Origin: an uncultured Slackia sp.
GTDB lineage: Bacteria > Actinomycetota > Coriobacteriia > Coriobacteriales > Eggerthellaceae
NCBI RefSeq assembly: GCF_944321625.1
Contig: NZ_CALUMA010000008.1
Location: 1 to 40,844, forward strand
DNA length: 40,844 nt
Direction of reading: 5' to 3'
This document shows, piece after piece, positions 36,744 through 40,844 of this stretch (the stretch's first letter is position 1; every line of letters starts with the position of its first letter). A program made the translations under genes and the position numbers. The notes beneath the pieces were generated by a model. That model did no database searches. It was not told where the DNA came from and saw only the letters and a program-made list of their open reading frames with translations.

Positions 36744-37104
36744 TAGCGGGCCTGTAAGCCGGGTTCTGTCTTTGAAGACGGCCATTTATCTAGGACGCAC
36801 GTCGCCGTACGCCTCAAGCAGGCTACCCGCATGCACGGAGAGGCTCAACCGTATCGCATGCCTATTCGCCCTTGCTTCGGATGGGGTTTACCTAAGCCAC
36901 GCTGTTACCAACGTGCTGGTGCGCTCTTACCACACCTTCTCAGCTTTTCTCTTAACGCCTGAGGGCGCCAGTGGGAGTTTAAGTTTCTTCAGCACTAATC
37001 CGTCGGGTTTCCCCGCCCGGCCGTTAGCCGGCATCCTGCCTCAAGAAGCCCGGACTTTCCTCATGAGGGGCTTTGCCCTCCCGCGACCGTCCGGCCCGCA
37101 TAGC
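36744..37104 (-). ncRNA. rnpB: RNase P RNA, bacterial class A
   Basis: Catalytic RNA that matures tRNA 5' ends. On the minus strand the 5' part contains the universal GAGGAAAGTCCGGGCTTC (conserved region I, P4 5' strand) and the 3' part ACAGAACCCGGCTTACAGGC (region V). P1 forms from GCGGGCC near the 5' end and GGCCCGC near the 3' end. Ends are approximate. The length of about 360 bases is normal for class A. Open frames across it are spurious. Confidence 0.95.
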
Positions 37105-37110
37105 CGGCAT

Positions 37111-37116
37111 ATTGTA
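37111..37116 (-). promoter_or_regulatory. -10 box of the rnpB promoter
   Basis: On the minus strand TACAAT is preceded by TGC (extended -10, the same form as before map). It lies about 7 bases upstream of the inferred RNase P RNA 5' end. No obvious -35. Confidence 0.6.
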
Positions 37117-37179
37117 GCATTGGCGGGCTTGGTGGTGTAGGATTTTCCGACCGAAGAAGAGTTGGTGAAAGGCGAATCC

Positions 37180-37938
37180 ATGGATTTCTCTCAATGCTGC
37201 GCGATTGTCGGGTCGGCGTCGTTCGACGCGGGGCATTTTCTGCGCGAGTATGATGCGGGCGCATTTGCGTGCGTGGTGGCGGCCGACGGCGGATTCGCCA
37301 GCCTTGAAGCCGCGGGCGTCATGCCGGATGTGGCGCTGGGTGATTTCGACTCGCTGGGCTATGAGCCCGATGCCCCGGTGGTCGAGCGCCATCCCGTGAT
37401 GAAGGACGAAACCGACTTGGAGCTTGCACTCATGTGGGCGCATCGCCGGGGCTTTCCGTCTGCCGCGGTATATGGCGCACTCGGCGGTAGGCTCGACCAG
37501 ACCATGGCCACACTGCAGACGCTCGTCCATTTCGCTCGCGCGGGCATGTGCGTCGCTGCGGTGGGCGAGGGGTATGTGGTCGCTGTCTTGTCGTCGGGGA
37601 AGGCCGGGTCGCTTGCTCCTGCGAACATGGTTTCGAATGAGACCCAGGAGGAGGGACGTGTCGATACCGCCGCGGTCCCATCGCCATGCGCTTCGCTCGA
37701 CCTGCCCGGCGGGCTTGAAGGCATCGTGTCGGTGTGCGCCATGGGCGGCGATGCGCGGGTGACGGAGCGAGGGCTGCTTTACGAAGTTGAGGGCTTCATG
37801 CTTGCTTGCGATTCCTCGCGCGGAGTTTCCAACGAATTCACTGGCCGCGCGGCTCATATCGAGGTTGCCGAAGGCGATGCCCTCGTGTTTTTGCCCGCAT
37901 TGTCGCTCTGCGCGCTCAGTGACAAAAACCCGGTATAA
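37180..37938 (+). CDS. thiN: Thiamine pyrophosphokinase
   Basis: Converts thiamine to thiamine pyrophosphate with ATP. ATG 37180 follows AAAGGCG; TTG 37162 and GTG 37165 are weaker alternatives. The 252-residue protein has VVAADGG (about 33-39), the metal-binding GDFDS, DETDLELAL, GALGGRLDQTMA and C-terminal GVSNEF. It is a monocistronic-looking gene just after the rnpB promoter. Its last codons and stop (37936-37938) lie inside the first unit of repeat element Q, suggesting that the element defined the 3' end. It is outside the TPP riboswitch unit. Confidence 0.93.
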   Translation: MDFSQCCAIVGSASFDAGHFLREYDAGAFACVVAADGGFASLEAAGVMPDVALGDFDSLGYEPDAPVVERHPVMKDETDLELALMWAHRRGFPSAAVYGALGGRLDQTMATLQTLVHFARAGMCVAAVGEGYVVAVLSSGKAGSLAPANMVSNETQEEGRVDTAAVPSPCASLDLPGGLEGIVSVCAMGGDARVTERGLLYEVEGFMLACDSSRGVSNEFTGRAAHIEVAEGDALVFLPALSLCALSDKNPV

Positions 37939-38187
37939 AAAATGCCTTATTGGCTACGTTTTGACCCCTTGGGTATAAAAATCGCTTTATTGGCGTTGTC
38001 TCTCTGCGAGAACGAATGCAAAAAAAGCGACAGAGGAGGAACTCTAAATCTTTGAACTGGGATTTTAATAATTTATTCTCCAATCGTGGCCATATGCACT
38101 TCGGCACAGCGCCGAAACGCCCCGCACATAAGGCGATTTTTATACCGATCGCCGCAAACCGTAGCCAATAAGGCTGTTTTTATACCG
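37931..38187. repeat. Palindromic repeat element Q: two inverted arms of two units
   Basis: Units containing GGTATAAAAA and GCCTTATTGGC occur at 37931-37958 and 37971-37995 on the plus strand, and at about 38123-38147 and 38160-38187 on the minus strand. The outer pair matches at 26 of 28 positions. The inner pair shares GGTATAAAAATCGC. Unit starts are exactly 40 bases apart in both arms, with 12-base spacers. The 127-bp centre is AT-rich with no convincing gene. The element is far more AT-rich than the surrounding genes. Confidence 0.85.
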
Positions 38188-38311
38188 ACTGTATCGATCT
38201 TCGCACCGAACAGGCTTCGACCGCTGTGGGCGGGCCGCACTGGGCCGGTGGGTTTATGTGCCGCATACCGGAAGGGTTGAGGCCGGGGTGATCCGATGCG
38301 AATGAAACGAC

Positions 38312-38317
38312 TATAAT
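38312..38317 (+). promoter_or_regulatory. -10 box of the thiM operon promoter
   Basis: A perfect TATAAT lies with a predicted start near 38324, right at the beginning of the TPP aptamer. The -35 is poor, with only partial matches around 38288-38294. Confidence 0.65.
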
Positions 38318-38326
38318 CGCATACGC

Positions 38327-38416
38327 ACATACGGGGAGCTCGCCGAAGCGGGCTGAGAGGGTGCTTCTTCGCACCGACCCGCAGAACCTGACATGGGTAA
38401 TGCCAACGAAGGGAGA
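38327..38416 (+). promoter_or_regulatory. TPP riboswitch (THI element)
   Basis: Aptamer consensus is clear: ACGGGGAGC, then GCTGAGAGGGTGC (CUGAGA at 38353-38358), the P3 hairpin GGGTGC/GCACC, GACCC, AGAACCTGA, then GGGTAATGCCAACGAAGGGA. The thiM ribosome site (AGGGAGAG) overlaps the aptamer 3' end and no terminator hairpin intervenes. Control is therefore most likely at translation: TPP binding would hide the ribosome site. Confidence 0.96.
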
Positions 38417-38422
38417 GAAAAC

Positions 38423-39262
38423 ATGTCTATCAGTGCATCTATTTCCGCCTGCGCCCAATCCGTGCGCGAAACAACCCCGCTTGTTCACTGCATCACGAAC
38501 TACGTGACCGTCGAGGGCTGTGCGAACGCCGTGCTCGCCGTAGGCGGTAGCCCCATCATGAGCGACGAACCTGCCGACGTGGAGGACATCACCTCCATCT
38601 GCAACGCACTGGTGCTCAATATCGGCACGCTGAACGCGCGCAGCATCGAGGGCATGAAGGTGGCCGGGGCTCGTGCGGCGAGCCTGGGCCATCCGATCGT
38701 ACTTGACCCGGTGGGGGCAGGCGCCTCGGCGTTGCGCACCAAGACCGCTTGCGAACTGCTTGACACACTGCCGGTCACGCTTGTGCGCGGCAACATGAGC
38801 GAGGTCAAGGCCATCGCGGGCGCCTCCGCGGCTACCCAGGGCGTGGATGTAAACCCCGAGGACGCCGTGACCGATATGGATGCGGCACGCCGCGCCGCCG
38901 CCTTCGCGCGCGACTTTGCCGCTAAGGCGGGATGCGTGGTGGCTATCACCGGCCCCATCGACATCGTAGCGGATGCGAACCGCGCGTTCGCCGTGAGCAA
39001 CGGAACCCCGCTGCAGGGTCGCATCACGGGATCGGGCTGCATGCTTTCCGCTATTTCCGGCGCGTATGTGGCGCGCTATGCCGATGACGCGCTTGAGGCC
39101 GCGCTTTCCGCCGTGGTGCATATGGGCGCCGCCGGCCAGCAGGCGGAAGGGCGCATGACCGAGGCCGACGGCACGGGCACGTTCCGCACCTACCTCATGG
39201 ATGCGCTCTCGCTGCTTTCGGGCGATGATCTGGCGCGGCTCGCCCAGGTCGAGGAGCTATAG
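38423..39262 (+). CDS. thiM: Hydroxyethylthiazole kinase
   Basis: Salvage enzyme phosphorylating 4-methyl-5-(2-hydroxyethyl)thiazole. ATG 38423 lies 6-8 bases after AGGGAGAG; an in-frame ATG at 38393 is inside the riboswitch and rejected. The 279-residue ribokinase-like protein has TPLVHCITNYVTVEGCANAV (about 17-36), SPIMSDEP, VLDPVGAGAS and the catalytic-region GSGCMLSA. It is the first gene of the riboswitch-controlled thiMED unit; thiE follows 2 bases after its stop. Confidence 0.97.
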   Translation: MSISASISACAQSVRETTPLVHCITNYVTVEGCANAVLAVGGSPIMSDEPADVEDITSICNALVLNIGTLNARSIEGMKVAGARAASLGHPIVLDPVGAGASALRTKTACELLDTLPVTLVRGNMSEVKAIAGASAATQGVDVNPEDAVTDMDAARRAAAFARDFAAKAGCVVAITGPIDIVADANRAFAVSNGTPLQGRITGSGCMLSAISGAYVARYADDALEAALSAVVHMGAAGQQAEGRMTEADGTGTFRTYLMDALSLLSGDDLARLAQVEEL

Positions 39263-39264
39263 CC

Positions 39265-39978
39265 ATGGCAGCAGGCGAAAAGCCTCATGCGCGTGATGGC
39301 GCGCCGTTTGTTCCACCGTCTCGTGGAGCGTGGACTCCGGACGCCATTCGGGAGGGAATGAGGCTGTATGCCGTCACGGACAGCGCATGGCTTCATGGCC
39401 GTACGCTGGCTGAGTGCGTGCGGCAGGCGATCGCGGGCGGTGCGACATTCGTACAATTGCGCGAGAAGAATCTTTCGACCGACGAGATCGTGGTGTTAGC
39501 GCGCACGATTCTGCCGGTGTGCCGAGAAGCGGGCGTGCCGTTCGTCATCGACGACGATGTGGAGGCGGCGCTCGCGTCGGGCGCTGACGGCGTGCACGTG
39601 GGGCAGTCCGACGTGGCATGCGCCGAAGCGCGACGCACGTTGGGGCCGGATGCAATCGTGGGCGTGTCGGCTCAGACGGTGGAGCAAGCGAAGGCGGCTC
39701 AGGCGGCCGGAGCCGACTATCTGGGTGTCGGGGCGCTCATCCCTACGTCAACTAAGCCCGACGCGGTGGATGTGACGCGTGAGGAACTCGTTGCCATCTG
39801 CGCTGCGGTGGACATTCCTGTAGTGGGCATCGGGGGGCTTAACGCGGATACCGTAGGGGTGCTTGACGACACGGGAGCAAGCGGCGCTGCGGTGGTGTCG
39901 GCCCTGTTCGCAGCAGATGACGTGAAGGCATCGGCGCGCGTCCTGCGATCGAAGCTCGACCGCTTGAGTTTGCGCTGA
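39265..39978 (+). CDS. thiE: Thiamine-phosphate synthase
   Basis: Joins HMP-PP and thiazole phosphate to thiamine phosphate. It is a TIM barrel with RLYAVTDS (about 33-40), GATFVQLREKNLS, FVIDDDVEAALASGADGVHV, GVSAQT, YLGVGALIPTSTKPDA and VGIGGLN. ATG 39265 has GAGGAG upstream and gives 237 residues with a 31-residue polar N-terminal extension. An internal ATG at 39358 would give the standard core, but its GGGAGGG is only two bases away. It lies two bases after thiM. Confidence 0.96.
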   Translation: MAAGEKPHARDGAPFVPPSRGAWTPDAIREGMRLYAVTDSAWLHGRTLAECVRQAIAGGATFVQLREKNLSTDEIVVLARTILPVCREAGVPFVIDDDVEAALASGADGVHVGQSDVACAEARRTLGPDAIVGVSAQTVEQAKAAQAAGADYLGVGALIPTSTKPDAVDVTREELVAICAAVDIPVVGIGGLNADTVGVLDDTGASGAAVVSALFAADDVKASARVLRSKLDRLSLR

Positions 39979-40001
39979 TTCATACATCATGGGAAATGAA
40001 T

Positions 40002-40031
40002 CGCCGCCGATGCGTGTAGGCAGGGGCGGCG
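40002..40031 (+). other. Small hairpin in the thiE-thiD gap
   Basis: CGCCGCC (40002-40008) pairs with GGCGGCG (40025-40031) around a 16-base loop, 16 bases before the thiD ATG and just ahead of its GGAAGGAGG ribosome site. There is no T tract. It may modulate thiD translation or mRNA stability, or be chance in GC-rich DNA. Confidence 0.35.
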
Positions 40032-40047
40032 TTCGGAAGGAGGGCCA

Positions 40048-40844
40048 ATGGGCTACTCGCTGAAAAGCGTGCTTTCGATTGCGGGCTCGGATAGCTCGGG
40101 CGGAGCCGGCATCCAGGCCGACATCAAGACCATTGAGGCGCTAGGGCTGTTTGCGCAGACCGCCATCACGGCGCTCACGGCCCAGAACACTACAGGCGTG
40201 GCGGGCGTGTTCGATTCGTCGCCCGAGTTCGTGCGCGCGCAGATCGACGCGGTGTTCGACGACATCCTCCCCGACGCGGTGAAGATCGGCATGGTGTCGT
40301 CGGCGGCGCTCGTGAGGGCCATCGCCGAAGGGCTTCGCGCTCATGGCGCATCGAACGTGGTGGTCGATCCGGTCATGGTTGCCACAAGCGGGTCGGCGCT
40401 TATGGGCGAAGGGGTCAAAGATGTGCTCGTGAGCGAGCTGTTCCCGATGGCGGATGTGGTGACGCCGAATATTCCCGAGGCAGAGGCTTTGACGGGGATG
40501 AGCATCGGGACGAAGGGCGACATGGAGTGCGCGGCGCGCAAGATTGCGCTGCTGACAAAAGGAGCGGTGCTGATCAAGGGCGGGCACGACATCGACGGCG
40601 GCAGGGCGGACGATCTGCTCTATTCCGGCGGGGAGTGCGCGTGGCTTTTGGGCGAGCGCATCGATACGGAGAACACCCACGGCACGGGATGCACGCTTTC
40701 GAGCGCGATTGCGTGCGGCCTGGCCGAGGGGCGGGATGTGCGGGATGCGGTGGCTCGCGCCAAGCGTTACGTCGCGGGCGCGTTGGCCGCGGGGGTGACC
40801 CTCGGTAGGGGGTGCGGCCCCCTCGATCACATGTGGGCGCTTCG
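40048..40844 (+). CDS. thiD: Hydroxymethylpyrimidine/phosphomethylpyrimidine kinase, 3'-truncated by window edge
   Basis: Phosphorylates HMP and HMP-P to HMP-PP. The frame from ATG 40048 (after GGAAGGAGG) is open for 265 codons to the window end. It begins MGYSLKSVLSIAGSDSSGGA, the conserved substrate loop. Further motifs are QADIKTIEALGLF, ALTAQNTTGV, KIGMVSS, VVDPVMVATSG, TPNIPEAEALTGM, KGGH and the anion-hole block NTHGTGCTLSSAIA. The last visible residues GRGCGPLDHMW match the family C terminus, so only a few codons are missing. It is the third gene of the thiMED unit. Confidence 0.96.
   Translation, partial: MGYSLKSVLSIAGSDSSGGAGIQADIKTIEALGLFAQTAITALTAQNTTGVAGVFDSSPEFVRAQIDAVFDDILPDAVKIGMVSSAALVRAIAEGLRAHGASNVVVDPVMVATSGSALMGEGVKDVLVSELFPMADVVTPNIPEAEALTGMSIGTKGDMECAARKIALLTKGAVLIKGGHDIDGGRADDLLYSGGECAWLLGERIDTENTHGTGCTLSSAIACGLAEGRDVRDAVARAKRYVAGALAAGVTLGRGCGPLDHMWAL

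Noticed and set aside
36772..37140. 122-codon plus-strand frame
   Set aside because: It lies over RNase P RNA encoded on the other strand, whose conserved regions are intact.
38393..38422. Upstream ATG start for thiM at 38393
   Set aside because: It lies within the TPP aptamer and lacks a ribosome site; ATG 38423 fits family length and spacing.

Overview
The window is a GC-rich, gene-dense chromosomal segment of an actinobacterium. The best guess is class Coriobacteriia (Eggerthella/Slackia-like), and this is an inference. It rests on protein similarity recognised by eye and on the order ftsZ-pgeF-yggS-sepF-yggT-divIVA with no ftsA, which is typical of Actinomycetota. Nearly everything is core housekeeping. 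The unusual content lies between genes, as palindromic and repeat elements and leader structures.

Layout. (1) 1-1455: the 3' part of a PutP-type sodium/solute symporter, then a terminator. (2) 1722-6217: a translation and secretion block with a strong sigma-70-like promoter, tRNA-Tyr, tRNA-Thr, tRNA-Met, tuf, rpmG, tRNA-Trp, secE, nusG, rplK and rplA, broken up by several hairpin terminators. (3) 6269-12139: map, convergent murJ (minus), nadK, a 460-bp repeat-rich gap, and a DUF1846 gene (minus). (4) 12248-14945: pyrG behind a promoter and a leader terminator, overlapping xerD. (5) 15181-17239: a CPBP-family membrane protein and an XRE/membrane regulator interrupted by an in-frame stop. (6) 17240-17832: an AT-rich palindromic element, an isolated terminator, and a promoter carrying five GTGGG motifs that look like MraZ boxes. 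(7) 17833-33114: the division and cell-wall (dcw) cluster mraZ-rsmH-ftsL-ftsI-murF-mraY-murD-ftsW-murG-murC-murB-ftsQ-ftsZ; murE, ddl and ftsA are absent from it. (8) 33127-36705: pgeF-yggS-sepF-yggT-divIVA. (9) 36744-37104: RNase P RNA on the minus strand, convergent with divIVA and sharing a bidirectional terminator. (10) 37180-40844: thiN, a second palindromic element, then a TPP riboswitch controlling thiM-thiE-thiD, with thiD cut by the window end.

How the genes fit together. The dcw genes make UDP-MurNAc-pentapeptide and lipid II (MurB, MurC, MurD, MurF, MraY, MurG), flip it (MurJ), polymerise and cross-link it at the septum (FtsW, FtsI), and place the divisome (FtsZ, SepF, FtsQ, FtsL-like, DivIVA). 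PgeF is thought to police precursor quality. The thi genes salvage the thiazole and pyrimidine moieties of thiamine (ThiM, ThiD), join them (ThiE) and pyrophosphorylate thiamine (ThiN).

Most notable: two intergenic elements of about 260 bp (17256-17519 and 37931-38187) share one architecture, two tandem 28-nt units per arm with the arms inverted, but have unrelated sequences. A 30-bp perfect inverted repeat enclosing a second hairpin sits inside the dcw cluster between mraY and murD. I found no defence system, prophage, IS element or CRISPR array.
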